A DNA stretch of 64,000 bases, taken from NCBI GenBank assembly GCA_000716465.1, contig JNWL01000005.1, positions 124,001-188,000 on the forward strand, given 5' to 3'. Positions 1-7,807 of this stretch are shown here, piece after piece (the stretch's first letter is position 1; each line of letters begins with the position of its first letter). A program made the translations under genes and the position numbers. This DNA comes from Streptomyces bikiniensis. GTDB taxonomy: Bacteria; Actinomycetota; Actinomycetes; Streptomycetales; Streptomycetaceae. A model generated the notes under the pieces. That model worked only from the letters and a program-made list of their open reading frames with translations. It made no database searches and was not told where the DNA came from.

Positions 1-457
1 CCGTCGCCGGGCGCACCGGGACGGCCGGAGCGGGCGTGGCGAAGGTGAAGCGCCCGCGCACCATCTCCGCACGGCTCGTCTCCGTGAAGTCCAGCTGCTC
101 GTAGAGCGGCTGCCCGTTCGCCGTGGCGTGCAGGGTGAGCGGGGTGTCCCCGACCTCCTCCAGGACGTGTCGCATGAGCCGGCGTCCCACCCCTTGGCGC
201 GCGTACCGCTCGGCGACGAGCACCATGCCGATCGCGGCGAGTCCCGGCCCGTACGAGGTGACCACACAGCAGGCGAGCAGCCCCTCGCCCGTGGGGTCGT
301 CGATGCCGTACCCGGTACCGACGGTGAGCAGGAAGCCCCACTTGTGCTCCTCACGGGGCCATCCCCGGTTCTCGGAGAGGTCGGCGCAGGCGAGGAGGTC
401 GCCGGGGGTGAGGCGCCGGACGGGAAGTTGTGCGAGGGCGGTGGGAGAAATCGGCAT
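1..457 (-). CDS. GNAT family N-acetyltransferase (C-terminus outside the window)
   Basis: The minus-strand frame opens with ATG at 455-457 and stays open to base 1, so about 152 residues are visible and the 3' end is missing. It reads MPISPTALAQLPVRRLTPGD and later RYARQGVGRRLM, which fits the acetyl-CoA binding signature R/Q-x-x-G-x-G/A of GNAT motif A; a motif-B-like segment (LTLHATANGQPLYEQLDF) follows. The family transfers an acetyl group from acetyl-CoA to an amine. The substrate cannot be told from sequence. A parS site lies about 120 bases upstream of the start. Confidence 0.8.
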   Translation of the reverse strand, partial: MPISPTALAQLPVRRLTPGDLLACADLSENRGWPREEHKWGFLLTVGTGYGIDDPTGEGLLACCVVTSYGPGLAAIGMVLVAERYARQGVGRRLMRHVLEEVGDTPLTLHATANGQPLYEQLDFTETSRAEMVRGRFTFATPAPAVPVRPAT

Positions 458-817
458 GCCTTTCAGGCTGTCCGACGCGTTGATCTTCCGTCCACTGCTT
501 TACCGGATCCGGTCGCCTCCCGGAGGAGTGTTCGTCCCACCTCGTGGCATACGAACCGTGGCATACGAACGATGTTTCACGTGAAACCCGGAGTGAGGCG
601 GTCCCACCGTGCTTCTGCCGGAGCCGGCTTCTGCCGGACCTGCCGGTCCCGGCTTCCGCCGAGCCCGCCGGACCTGCCGGAAAAATCCTGGTCCAAAACA
701 GCGGAGCTTAGCCAGAAACCCGGCCCTATGGACCGAGAACACCGCTTTCCGTCCCCGAAGGCGGTCGGACCCCTCATGCTGCGTTCACGGAAGCCCGGCC
801 AGCACAAGGCGAGGCAC
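458..817. other. Divergent intergenic region with parS and GC-rich short repeats
   Basis: This 360-base stretch separates the acetyltransferase from the flavohemoprotein gene. It holds a perfect parS (574-587), a duplicated short segment (gtggcatacgaac-like at 544-570), and a run of related direct repeats built on CTGCCGGA/CCTGCCGG at about 611-680. Frames through it are open only because of base composition. I see no gene. Confidence 0.6.
574..587. promoter_or_regulatory. parS site (ParB binding)
   Basis: GTTTCACGTGAAAC is a perfect 14-base palindrome identical to the Streptomyces parS consensus bound by ParB during chromosome segregation. It is intergenic. A second identical copy lies at 20702-20715. 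Confidence 0.9.
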
Positions 818-2026
818 ATGATGGATGCTCCGACCCCCACGACGGACGCGAAGGACGCGGACGAGCACGAACCCCCGGTGGTGGACGGGAAGGCACCCCC
901 GATATCCCGAGGACCCTCCGTCGACGCGGTCCTCGTCCGCCGCACCCTGGCGGAGATCGCGCCGGTCGCCGACCGGGTGACCTCGTACTTCTACGCCCTG
1001 CTCTTCGTGCAGAACCCCGGGCTGCGCGACATGTTCCCCGTCGCCATGGACACCCAGCGGGACCGGCTGCTCAAGGCCCTCCTGACGGCGGCCGAGCACC
1101 TGGACGACACCCCGGTCCTCACCGCGTACCTGGAGAACCTCGGCAGGGGGCACCGGAAGTACGGCACCCACTCCGCCCACTACCCGGCCGTCGGCGAGGC
1201 CCTCATCGGAGCCCTCGCCCGGTACGCGACGAAGACCTGGAACGACGGGACCCAGGCGGCCTGGGTGCGTACGTACACGACGATCTCCCAGATCATGATC
1301 GACGCGGCGGCGGCGGACGAAAGGTCCGCTCCCGCCTGGTGGCACGCCGAGGTGGTCTCCCACGACCTGCGCACCCCGGACGTCGCCGTCGTCACCCTCC
1401 GGCCCAACCAGCCCTACCCCTTCCTCGCCGGGCAGTACACGACGCTGGAGACCCCGTGGTGGCCGCGGATCTGGCGCCACTACTCCTTCGCCTCGGCGCC
1501 GCGACCGGACGGGCTGCTCTCCCTCCACGTCAAGGCCGTCCCGGCCGGCTGGGTCTCCAACGCGCTGGTCCACCGGGCGCGCCCCGGCGACGTGCTGCGG
1601 CTCGGGCCGCCGAGCGGCTCCATGACGGTCGACCACTCCACGGACACCGGACTGCTCTGCCTGGGCGGCGGCACGGGGATAGCGCCGATCAAGGCCCTGG
1701 TCGAGGACGTCGCCGAACACGGGGACCGGCGGCCGGTCGACGTCTTCTACGGGGCGCGCAGCGGGCACGACCTCTACGACATCGACACGATGCTGCGGCT
1801 CCAGAAGACCTTCCCCTGGCTCTCCGTCCACCCGGTCACCGGGGCGCAGGGGCACCTCCCGGACGCGGTCTGCCGCTACGGGCCCTGGGGGGAGCGCGAC
1901 GCCTACCTCTCGGGCCCGCTGGGCATGGTCCGGCGCGGAGTGGACGCGCTGCGGGGAGCGGGAGTCCCCTCGGAGCGCATCCGCCACGACTTCCTCGCCG
2001 AGCTGGCTCCCGCGGGCTCCGGTTGA
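818..2026 (+). CDS. Flavohemoprotein (globin + FAD/NAD(P)H reductase), nitric oxide dioxygenase-like
   Basis: 402 residues from ATG at 818 (a second ATG follows at 821; AAGGCGAGG lies just upstream). A leader of about 40 residues precedes a globin domain (about 45-180). Its helix B/C segment is FYALLFVQNPGLRDMFP, distal Gln is in MDTQRDR, and the proximal haem His is in LGRGHRKYG. The reductase part follows with FAD motif RHYSFAS, NAD(P) motif GGGTGIAPI and C-terminal YLSGPLGMV. Family members oxidise NO to nitrate with O2 and NAD(P)H. The N-terminal leader is longer than in E. coli Hmp. The frame is open much further upstream, but that stretch is compositional and has no start signal. Confidence 0.88.
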   Translation: MMDAPTPTTDAKDADEHEPPVVDGKAPPISRGPSVDAVLVRRTLAEIAPVADRVTSYFYALLFVQNPGLRDMFPVAMDTQRDRLLKALLTAAEHLDDTPVLTAYLENLGRGHRKYGTHSAHYPAVGEALIGALARYATKTWNDGTQAAWVRTYTTISQIMIDAAAADERSAPAWWHAEVVSHDLRTPDVAVVTLRPNQPYPFLAGQYTTLETPWWPRIWRHYSFASAPRPDGLLSLHVKAVPAGWVSNALVHRARPGDVLRLGPPSGSMTVDHSTDTGLLCLGGGTGIAPIKALVEDVAEHGDRRPVDVFYGARSGHDLYDIDTMLRLQKTFPWLSVHPVTGAQGHLPDAVCRYGPWGERDAYLSGPLGMVRRGVDALRGAGVPSERIRHDFLAELAPAGSG

Positions 2027-2037
2027 TCCGGCCCCGG

Positions 2038-2517
2038 TCAGCCCAGGTCCGGGGCGTGCATCGCGCGGACGCCCTCGATGTTGCCGTCGAGGTAGTGGCG
2101 CAGGGAGAGCGGGACGAGGTGCACGGCCGCGATGCCGACCCGGGTGAAGGGCACCCGCACGATCTCGTACTCGCCGACGGGCTCCTCGATCTCGGGTCCG
2201 TGCCGCAGGGAGGTGTCCATGGAGCCGAGCCGGCACACGAAGAAGTGCTGGACCTTCACGCCGGAGATCCCGCCGTCGACGATGTGCTCGACGGTGTCGA
2301 CGAAGCACGGGACCACGTCGGTGATCTTGGCGCCCAGCTCTTCGAGCACTTCGCGGTGCAGGGCTTCGACGACGGTGGAGTCGGTGGGCTCCACGCCGCC
2401 GCCGGGCGTGAGCCAGTAGGGATCCATCCCCGGCTTGGTCCGCTTGATGAGGATGAGGTCGTCCCCGTCGAGCAGGATGGCGCGTGCGGTGCGCTTGATC
2501 ACGGGCCGTTCGGTCAT
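2038..2517 (-). CDS. NUDIX hydrolase
   Basis: 159 residues from ATG at 2515-2517. The NUDIX box is visible as GGGVEPTDSTVVEALHREVL followed by EELGA, with the G-x5-E-x7-RE-x2-EE-x-G spacing; REVLEELG supplies the metal-binding glutamates. Members hydrolyse nucleoside diphosphate derivatives linked to another moiety; substrate unknown. The stop lies 12 bases from that of the convergent flavohemoprotein gene. A LysR gene lies 50 bases upstream on the same strand, but the two need not be co-transcribed. Confidence 0.85.
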   Translation of the reverse strand: MTERPVIKRTARAILLDGDDLILIKRTKPGMDPYWLTPGGGVEPTDSTVVEALHREVLEELGAKITDVVPCFVDTVEHIVDGGISGVKVQHFFVCRLGSMDTSLRHGPEIEEPVGEYEIVRVPFTRVGIAAVHLVPLSLRHYLDGNIEGVRAMHAPDLG

Positions 2518-2570
2518 GTGAAGAAAATGGCCCGTGCGGAGGAGGCTGAAACGCGCCGGTCCCCCGCGGC

Positions 2571-3467
2571 TCACCAGTCCTCGGCGGCGTTCAGCAGCGC
2601 CTCGTGCGCCCGGGCGAGGTGGGCGAGCGCGAGCGTTCCCGTCCGTACGACCAGGAAGTAGGTCCGCAGCGGGGGCACCGGGGGATCGAGGAGCGCCACG
2701 AGCCTCCCCTGCTCCAGGGCCTCCTCGCAGAGGTAGCGCGGCAGGACGGCGAGCCCCGACCCGGAGGCGGCGGAGTCCCGTACGGCCCGCAGGTCGGGGG
2801 CGATCACGGTGGCTGCGGCGGCCGGCCCGGTCTCGAAGACGCTCGCCCAGTAGCGGGACACGAACGGCAGTGACTCGTGCACCTCGACCACCGGAAGCTG
2901 CTCCAGGACCACGGCGCCCTTGCTCAGGAGCACCTCGGGGGAGAGCCGGGCGGCCCAGCGCGGCGCCGCGACCAGGACGTGCTCCTCGTCGCAGAGCGGA
3001 GTGGAGTGGACCAGGCCGCCGCGCGGGCGGGCGGTGGTGATGGCGAGGTCGTGGTGGCCGGCGGCGAGGCCGTCGAGGACCTCCTCCGTGGTGACCGGGA
3101 AGGAGGTCCGCACGGCGAGGCCCCGGCCGACCAGCGGGGTGAGGGCGGGCAGCGCGCGGAGCGCGGTGAACTCCGGTGGCCCGGCGACGTGGAGGGTCCG
3201 GATGCCGCCCTCCTCGTCGAGCCCGGTCTCGGTGATCTCGACGAGGGCGTCCAGGTGCGGCGCGGCGCGGTGGGCCAGCTCGTCGCCGATGGTGGTCGGG
3301 GTGACGCCGCGCGCCCGTCTGTGGAAGAGAGGCCGCCCCAACTGGCGTTCGAGCGTCCGGATCTGGCTGGTGACCGCGGGCTGCGAGAGACCCAGGAGGG
3401 CCGCGGCCCGGGTGAAGGAGCCGGCCCGGTGCACCGTGACGAACGTCCGTAGTAGGGCAAGATCCAT
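2571..3467 (-). CDS. LysR family transcriptional regulator
   Basis: 298 residues from ATG at 3465-3467. The N-terminus MDLALLRTFVTVHRAGSFT with AAALLGLSQPAVTSQIRTLE is the standard LysR winged helix-turn-helix (about 1-60). The rest is a periplasmic-binding-like effector domain (about 90-295). Length is normal. There is no divergently transcribed neighbour, the usual LysR target arrangement; the gene upstream (PLP enzyme, 3705-4886) is co-directional behind a hairpin. Target and effector are unknown. Confidence 0.9.
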   Translation of the reverse strand: MDLALLRTFVTVHRAGSFTRAAALLGLSQPAVTSQIRTLERQLGRPLFHRRARGVTPTTIGDELAHRAAPHLDALVEITETGLDEEGGIRTLHVAGPPEFTALRALPALTPLVGRGLAVRTSFPVTTEEVLDGLAAGHHDLAITTARPRGGLVHSTPLCDEEHVLVAAPRWAARLSPEVLLSKGAVVLEQLPVVEVHESLPFVSRYWASVFETGPAAAATVIAPDLRAVRDSAASGSGLAVLPRYLCEEALEQGRLVALLDPPVPPLRTYFLVVRTGTLALAHLARAHEALLNAAEDW

Positions 3468-3633
3468 GTCCGCCCCCTCCCGGCCGCGGGGCCGTTCGAC
3501 TCAGGCGGTCGGCTGACAGCGCCTCGGGACCGTCCAACTATAAATAAGTCGATAGGTCTCTGTCGCTACCGTGATTGGACACTGACGCAGGGTCAACTAG
3601 CCTTGTGCAGGCGGTTTCCGCGCGTGGAACCGA

Positions 3634-3674
3634 GGGCGTTCCGAGCCACGAGGGGGGGAGGCTCGGAGCGCCCC
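3634..3674 (-). terminator. Stem-loop terminator downstream of the PLP enzyme gene
   Basis: GGCGTTCCGAGCC (3635-3647) pairs with GGCTCGGAGCGCC (3660-3672), a 13-base stem with one G-U pair, and flanking GTGGA/TCCAC can extend it. It lies between the stop of the PLP enzyme (3705) and the LysR start. No U-tract follows, which is common for Streptomyces terminators. Confidence 0.6.
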
Positions 3675-3704
3675 GCTCCACACGGGAAGACCCGTACCCG
3701 CTGA

Positions 3705-4886
3705 TCAGCCGGTGGAACCCGCCGCGTCGAGGGCGTGCAGCACATCGGCGATCAGGTCCTCGGGGTCCTCGGCGCCGACGGAGAAGCGGATGAAGCCCTC
3801 CGCCACCGCGTCCCCGCCCCAGCGCCCGCGCCGCTCCGCCGTGGAGCGCACCCCGCCGAAGCTGGTGGCGTCGTCCACGAGCCGCAGCTCCTCCAGGAAC
3901 CGCTCGGCCCGCTTCCGGTCCGCCAGTTCGAAGGAGACCACCGGACCGAAGCGCCGCATCTGCCGGACGGCCACCGCGTGCGAGGGGTCGTCGGGAAGGC
4001 CCGGGTAGCGCAGCCCGGTGACGTCCGCCCGGCCGGCGAGCGTCCGCGCCAGCTCCAGGGCGGTCGCGCACTGGCGGTCGATCCGCAGCTGGAGCGTGGC
4101 GAGCGAGCGGTGGGCGAGCCAGGCCTCCATGGGGCCGGGGATGGCGCCGACGATCTTGCGCCAGCGCCGCACCTCCGCGGCCCGCTCGGGATCGCGGCAG
4201 CTCACGTGGCCGAGCAGCACGTCGCCGTGCCCGGTCATGCCCTTGGTGTCGCTGGCGACGGAGAAGTCCGCGCCCAGCTCCAGGGGCCGCTGGCCGAGCG
4301 GGGTGGCGAGGGTGTTGTCGACGGCGACGAGCGCGCCCGCGGCGTGCGCCTCGCGCACCAGGCGGCGGATGTCGCAGACGTCGAGCCCGGGGTTGGACGG
4401 GGTCTCGATCCACAGCAGCCGGGCCCCTTCGAGGACGGCGAGCTGTCCGTCGCCCCCGGTCGGCGCGGTGCGGACCTCGATGCCGTACGCCCGCAACTGC
4501 TCGTGGAGCAGGGGCAGCGCCTGGTAGCCGTCGGTCGGGAGCACGACCGCGTCGCCGGACTTCAGCTGGGAGAGGAGGACGGCGGAGATCGCGGCCATGC
4601 CGGAGGCGAAGACCAGCGTCTCGACGCCCTCCTCCCCCGGCGCCTCCAGCTCGCCGATCGCCCGCTCCAGAAGGGTCCAGGTGGGGTTCTCGTCCCGGCC
4701 GTAGGTGTACGGGCCGGTGGGCTCGCCCGGCAGGTGGAAGTGGGCGGCGAACACCGGTCCCGGAAGGGTCGGCTCGTACTTCACCGGCTCGGGCAGCCCG
4801 GCCCGCACCGCGCGGGTCCCGTCGCCGAGCGCGGCGGCCTTCCGGTCGGGGCCGGAGGCGTGTTCCTCGTGCGTCACGGTGCCCAC
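3705..4886 (-). CDS. PLP-dependent cystathionine gamma-lyase/synthase family enzyme
   Basis: 393 residues. The Cys/Met-metabolism PLP fold is clear: TYGRDENPTW (about 61-70) and FASGMAAI (about 93-100) of the PLP-phosphate site, VAVDNTLATP with the PLP-pyridine Asp (about 188-197), and the Schiff-base lysine K215 in SDTKGMTGH. Enzymes of this family cleave or form the C-S bond of cystathionine. Lyase and synthase cannot be separated reliably here, though Streptomyces relatives are usually called cystathionine gamma-lyase. The GTG start at 4886 abuts the TGA of the upstream membrane protein (TGAGTG), implying coupling. A GTG three codons later is an alternative. Confidence 0.85.
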   Translation of the reverse strand: MGTVTHEEHASGPDRKAAALGDGTRAVRAGLPEPVKYEPTLPGPVFAAHFHLPGEPTGPYTYGRDENPTWTLLERAIGELEAPGEEGVETLVFASGMAAISAVLLSQLKSGDAVVLPTDGYQALPLLHEQLRAYGIEVRTAPTGGDGQLAVLEGARLLWIETPSNPGLDVCDIRRLVREAHAAGALVAVDNTLATPLGQRPLELGADFSVASDTKGMTGHGDVLLGHVSCRDPERAAEVRRWRKIVGAIPGPMEAWLAHRSLATLQLRIDRQCATALELARTLAGRADVTGLRYPGLPDDPSHAVAVRQMRRFGPVVSFELADRKRAERFLEELRLVDDATSFGGVRSTAERRGRWGGDAVAEGFIRFSVGAEDPEDLIADVLHALDAAGSTG

Positions 4887-5264
4887 TCAGTCCCGGTCGG
4901 GGAGCACGACGTTCAGTGCCCACGAGACGACGGAGATGATCAGACCGCCCAGGACCGCGGTCCAGAAGCCCTCCACGTGGAAGCTGAGGTCGAGCTTGTC
5001 GGCCAGCCAGGAGGTGAGGAGCAGCATCAGGGCGTTCACCACGAGGGTGAAGAGGCCGAGCGTCAGGACGAAGAGGGGAAGCGTGAACAGCTGGACGACC
5101 GGCTTCACCAAGAAGTTCACCAGGCCGAAGACGAGCGCGACGAGAATGAGGGTCAGGACCTTCTTGCCGGTGCTCTCGCCGGTCAGGGTGATGTCCTGGA
5201 GCAGCCAGATGGCGACTCCCAGGGCGCCCGCGTTCGCGAGCGTCTTGACTACGAAATTCATCAT
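4887..5264 (-). CDS. YvlD/phage holin IV superfamily membrane protein
   Basis: 125 residues from ATG at 5262-5264 (ATG also at 5259-5261). Four hydrophobic segments are visible: about 8-25, 36-60 (LTLILVALVFGLVNFLV), 64-88 (LFVLTLGLFTLVVNALML) and 103-120. This matches the small four-helix family (mycobacterial 4-TMS phage holin superfamily, YvlD-like) common in Actinobacteria. Function is not established; the holin label reflects topology, not lysis. It sits directly upstream of the cystathionine-type gene with no gap, so the two are likely one operon. Confidence 0.75.
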   Translation of the reverse strand: MMNFVVKTLANAGALGVAIWLLQDITLTGESTGKKVLTLILVALVFGLVNFLVKPVVQLFTLPLFVLTLGLFTLVVNALMLLLTSWLADKLDLSFHVEGFWTAVLGGLIISVVSWALNVVLPDRD

Positions 5265-5315
5265 GTGTCTGATCGTGGCAGACGTGATCGGGCCGAGGGC
5301 AGGAGCGGACGGGCG

Positions 5316-5633
5316 ATGAAGGCATTCCGGCTGGACGAACTGGAGGCGGAGCGTGCCGCGAACAAGGGCGCGTACCTCCAGTTCCTGCGGGAGCGGAACA
5401 TGTCGGTCGGCCTGTACGCGCTCGACGCCGGGGAGCTCGACCCCCAGCAGCCGCACCGCCAGGACGAGGTGTACTTCGTGGTGAGCGGCCGGGCGGCGAT
5501 CACGGTGGGGACGGAGACGACCCAGGTGGCGCGCGGCAGCGTGGTCTACGTGCCGGCCGGGGTGGAGCACAAGTTCCATCACATCAGCGAGGACCTGCGG
5601 GTCATGGTGGTGTTCTCGCCCCCGGAGGGCTGA
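5316..5633 (+). CDS. Small cupin-domain protein
   Basis: 105 residues from ATG at 5316 (GGAG at about 5302). One conserved beta-barrel covers most of the protein. The first cupin motif is seen in LDPQQPHRQDEVYFVVSGRA and the second in VYVPAGVEHKFHHI, giving metal-ligand candidates H (PHRQDE), E and H (VEHKFHH). The gene is divergent from the YvlD-type gene with a 51-base gap, so promoters are back to back. Substrate and activity are unknown. Confidence 0.8.
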   Translation: MKAFRLDELEAERAANKGAYLQFLRERNMSVGLYALDAGELDPQQPHRQDEVYFVVSGRAAITVGTETTQVARGSVVYVPAGVEHKFHHISEDLRVMVVFSPPEG

Positions 5634-5877
5634 GCGGCCGGAGGGCCGGCCCCGGAGGACCGCCCCCGGGCGGCCGACTTCGGAGGACTTCCTCCGGAGG
5701 GCCGAGCGATCGGAAGGCCGGCCCCGGGTCGCGGGGCCGGTACCGCCCCGGCCCCCTAGGGGGCGGATCAGGGGAGAGCGGGGGCCCTGCGGCCCCCGTG
5801 GGCCCCTTCCGCCGCCTAGCCTTGAGGATGTTCGGCGCGGAGTGCGCGGGACGGTTCTTCGGAAGCGAGGTAGGACG

Positions 5878-6096
5878 ATGGCCGCACGGGAGATGCTCGC
5901 GGGAATGCCCTGGTGGGTGAAGTGGGTCGCCATACCCGCCCTCGCCCTGCTCGTCTTCGGCGGACTGATCACCAGCGTCCTGACCTTCGTGATCGGTCTC
6001 CTCTTCAAGGTGCTGCTCTTCGTGGCCCTCGTCGCCGGACTGATCTACGTCGTACGGAAGTTCAGCTCCTCCGGCCGGTCGCGCGAGGACTGGTAG
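5878..6096 (+). CDS. DUF5326-type small membrane protein
   Basis: 72 residues from ATG at 5878; GAGGTAGGACG precedes it. The N-terminus MAAREMLAGMPWWVKWVAIP leads into two hydrophobic helices (about 15-33 and 37-57), followed by a basic tail ending SREDW. The sequence matches the short Streptomyces family usually called DUF5326; no function is known. It stands alone with a terminator-like hairpin just downstream, immediately before the ssgR-ssgA locus. Confidence 0.75.
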   Translation: MAAREMLAGMPWWVKWVAIPALALLVFGGLITSVLTFVIGLLFKVLLFVALVAGLIYVVRKFSSSGRSREDW

Positions 6097-6135
6097 CACA
6101 AGCCACTCATCGGTACGGCGGCAAGGGAGAGTGTT

Positions 6136-6162
6136 AGCCCGGGCGGGGGAACGGGCCGGGCT
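6136..6162 (+). terminator. Hairpin after the DUF5326 gene
   Basis: AGCCCGG (6136-6142) pairs with CCGGGCT (6156-6162) around a G-rich loop, 40 bases after the stop at 6096. No U-run follows. Confidence 0.45.
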
Positions 6163-6187
6163 CAACGGGGTGGGGGCCCGGAGGCTC

Positions 6188-6199
6188 CCACTACAGTGG
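6188..6199. promoter_or_regulatory. Short palindrome upstream of ssgR
   Basis: CCACTACAGTGG is a 12-base inverted repeat (CCACT/AGTGG with a 2-base spacer), about 140 bases upstream of the ssgR start in a leader with no gene. It could be a regulator half-site pair; nothing else supports that. Confidence 0.25.
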
Positions 6200-6337
6200 A
6201 ATCTCTCCGCCGCGATGGGGACTACAGGCGTAGACCTCCTTACCGACCAGCGGTTTCCCAGGCCCGGCGGGCGCGGGGGCGGCCCCCGCGGGCGGGTGCG
6301 ACGCATCCGTCGTCACGCCTGGGGGTGACCTTTGGCC

Positions 6338-7102
6338 ATGGCTACGCAGACGACCGCTCCAACCCTGATCGGCTCGGTGCAGCGAGCGCTGAGACTCCTG
6401 GAGGCGGTGGCCTCCCACCCGGACGGTGCCCCGGCGAAACAGCTCGCCCGCGAGACCGGCCTTCCGCTGCCCACCACGTACCACCTGCTCCGCACCCTGA
6501 CGCACGAGGGTTATCTGCTCCGCGAGAAGGGCGTGTTCGTCCTGGGGGACGCCGCCATCCGGCTGGCCGCCGGTGGAGCCGTGCAGAATCGTCGCATCAA
6601 GATCGAAAACTCTCTCGCCCGCTGGCGGGACGAGATCGGCGTCCCGATCTACTTCGCCGTCTACCGGGAGGGAGAGGTCGAGCTCGTCGCCGTCGCCGAC
6701 ACCCCCTCCGCCCCCGCAGTGGAGGAATGGGCCGATTTCCGCGAGACGGCGCACGCCCACGCGATCGGGCAGTGCATCTTGAGCCAACTTGATCCGAAAA
6801 CCCGTCAAGACCACCTTGACCGCCACCCGGTGGAAACCATCACCCCGTACACGGTGAGTAACCGGAGTGTGCTTTTGGATCGTTTGGGTGGTTTGGGGAG
6901 AATGGAACCCCTGGTGGAGCGTCAGGAATATGCGCTCGGCACGGTCTGCGCCGCAATCCCCATCACGGCGGGCTCCGCAGCGGCCGCAATGGCCATTTCC
7001 CTCCCCCTCCACCAGCAAGAACGGTTGCTCCCAGCGATCGAGCGACTACGCACGGAGATCGGGCGGCTCTTCGGATCGCTCGCGTTCTCTATCAGTATCT
7101 GA
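6338..7102 (+). CDS. ssgR: SsgR, IclR-family activator of ssgA
   Basis: 254 residues from ATG at 6338 with GGGGGTGAC upstream; a TTG at 6332 is less likely. The N-terminal winged HTH reads IGSVQRALRLLEAV...PAKQLARETGLPLPTTYHLL (about 11-65), typical IclR. The C-terminal IclR effector domain ends RLRTEIGRLFGS. Identity rests on family and on position directly upstream of ssgA; in S. coelicolor and S. griseus this IclR-type gene activates ssgA and is needed for normal sporulation. The 135-base gap to ssgA would hold the ssgA promoter. Confidence 0.88.
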   Translation: MATQTTAPTLIGSVQRALRLLEAVASHPDGAPAKQLARETGLPLPTTYHLLRTLTHEGYLLREKGVFVLGDAAIRLAAGGAVQNRRIKIENSLARWRDEIGVPIYFAVYREGEVELVAVADTPSAPAVEEWADFRETAHAHAIGQCILSQLDPKTRQDHLDRHPVETITPYTVSNRSVLLDRLGGLGRMEPLVERQEYALGTVCAAIPITAGSAAAAMAISLPLHQQERLLPAIERLRTEIGRLFGSLAFSISI

Positions 7103-7237
7103 AAAATCACTCCTTGTGATCTGCTAGTGCTTACAGCACGATTGCGTCAAGAGGGCCACGGGGGATCATTCCTGGCCGTTTCGGTCACAGCTTTCAGCAG
7201 CTGTGTTTACACAACTGCTTGATCTACTGCGGGGTAC

Positions 7238-7681
7238 ATGATGCGAGAGTCGGTTCAGGCCGAGGTCCTGATGAGCTTCCTCGTCTCCGAGGAGCTCTCC
7301 TTCAAGATCCCGGTCGAACTGCGGTATGAGACCCGGGATCCCTACGCGGTGCGGATGACGTTCCATCTCCCCGGGGACGCACCCGTGACCTGGGCCTTCG
7401 GCCGTGAGCTGCTGCTCGACGGGATCAACCGGCCCAGCGGGGACGGCGATGTCCACATCGCCCCGACCGAGCCCGAACGGCTCTCGGACGTCTCCATCCG
7501 GCTCCAGGTCGGCGGCGACCGCGCTCTGTTCCGGGCCAGCGCGCCACCCCTCGTCGCCTTCCTCGACCGCACGGACAAGCTGGTTCCGCTCGGTCAGGAA
7601 CGGACGCTCGGCGACTTCGAGGACAATCTGGAGGCGGCGCTGGGCCGGATCCTGGCCGAGGAGAACGCCGGACCGGCCTGA
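7238..7681 (+). CDS. ssgA: SsgA, sporulation-specific cell division activator
   Basis: 147 residues from ATG ATG at 7238/7241. The sequence (MSFLVSEELSFKIPVELRYE, then VRMTFHLPGDAPVTWAFGRE and DRTDKLVPLGQE) is SsgA itself rather than a generic SsgA-like paralogue, from memory of the S. coelicolor and S. griseus proteins. SALP proteins occur only in morphologically complex actinomycetes. SsgA helps place septa by recruiting the FtsZ-localising SsgB and is dose-critical for sporulation septation. It is monocistronic, preceded by its activator ssgR, and convergent with the YibE/F gene. Confidence 0.93.
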   Translation: MMRESVQAEVLMSFLVSEELSFKIPVELRYETRDPYAVRMTFHLPGDAPVTWAFGRELLLDGINRPSGDGDVHIAPTEPERLSDVSIRLQVGGDRALFRASAPPLVAFLDRTDKLVPLGQERTLGDFEDNLEAALGRILAEENAGPA

Positions 7682-7711
7682 AACGGACGCACCGTCACCG
7701 AGCCGACCTGA

Positions 7712-7728
7712 TCCGGGTTCCGCCCGGA
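7712..7728. terminator. Small hairpin between convergent ssgA and YibE/F gene
   Basis: TCCGGG (7712-7717) pairs with CCCGGA (7723-7728) across a 5-base loop. It lies 30 bases after ssgA and could serve either strand. Confidence 0.4.
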
Positions 7729-7807
7729 CGCCTCCCGGCCCTTCTGCGTAGCCGACCCCCCGAGCCGGCACGCCGACGGACCGTACGTACCACCTCTCGC
7801 GTTCACG

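Noticed and set aside
128..817. 230-residue upstream extension of the flavohemoprotein frame
   Set aside because: It overlaps the acetyltransferase gene antisense and a parS-bearing intergenic region; the globin homology and ribosome site support a start at 818.
4887..5264. Phage lysis holin
   Set aside because: Only the topology matches; it sits in an ordinary chromosomal operon without an endolysin.
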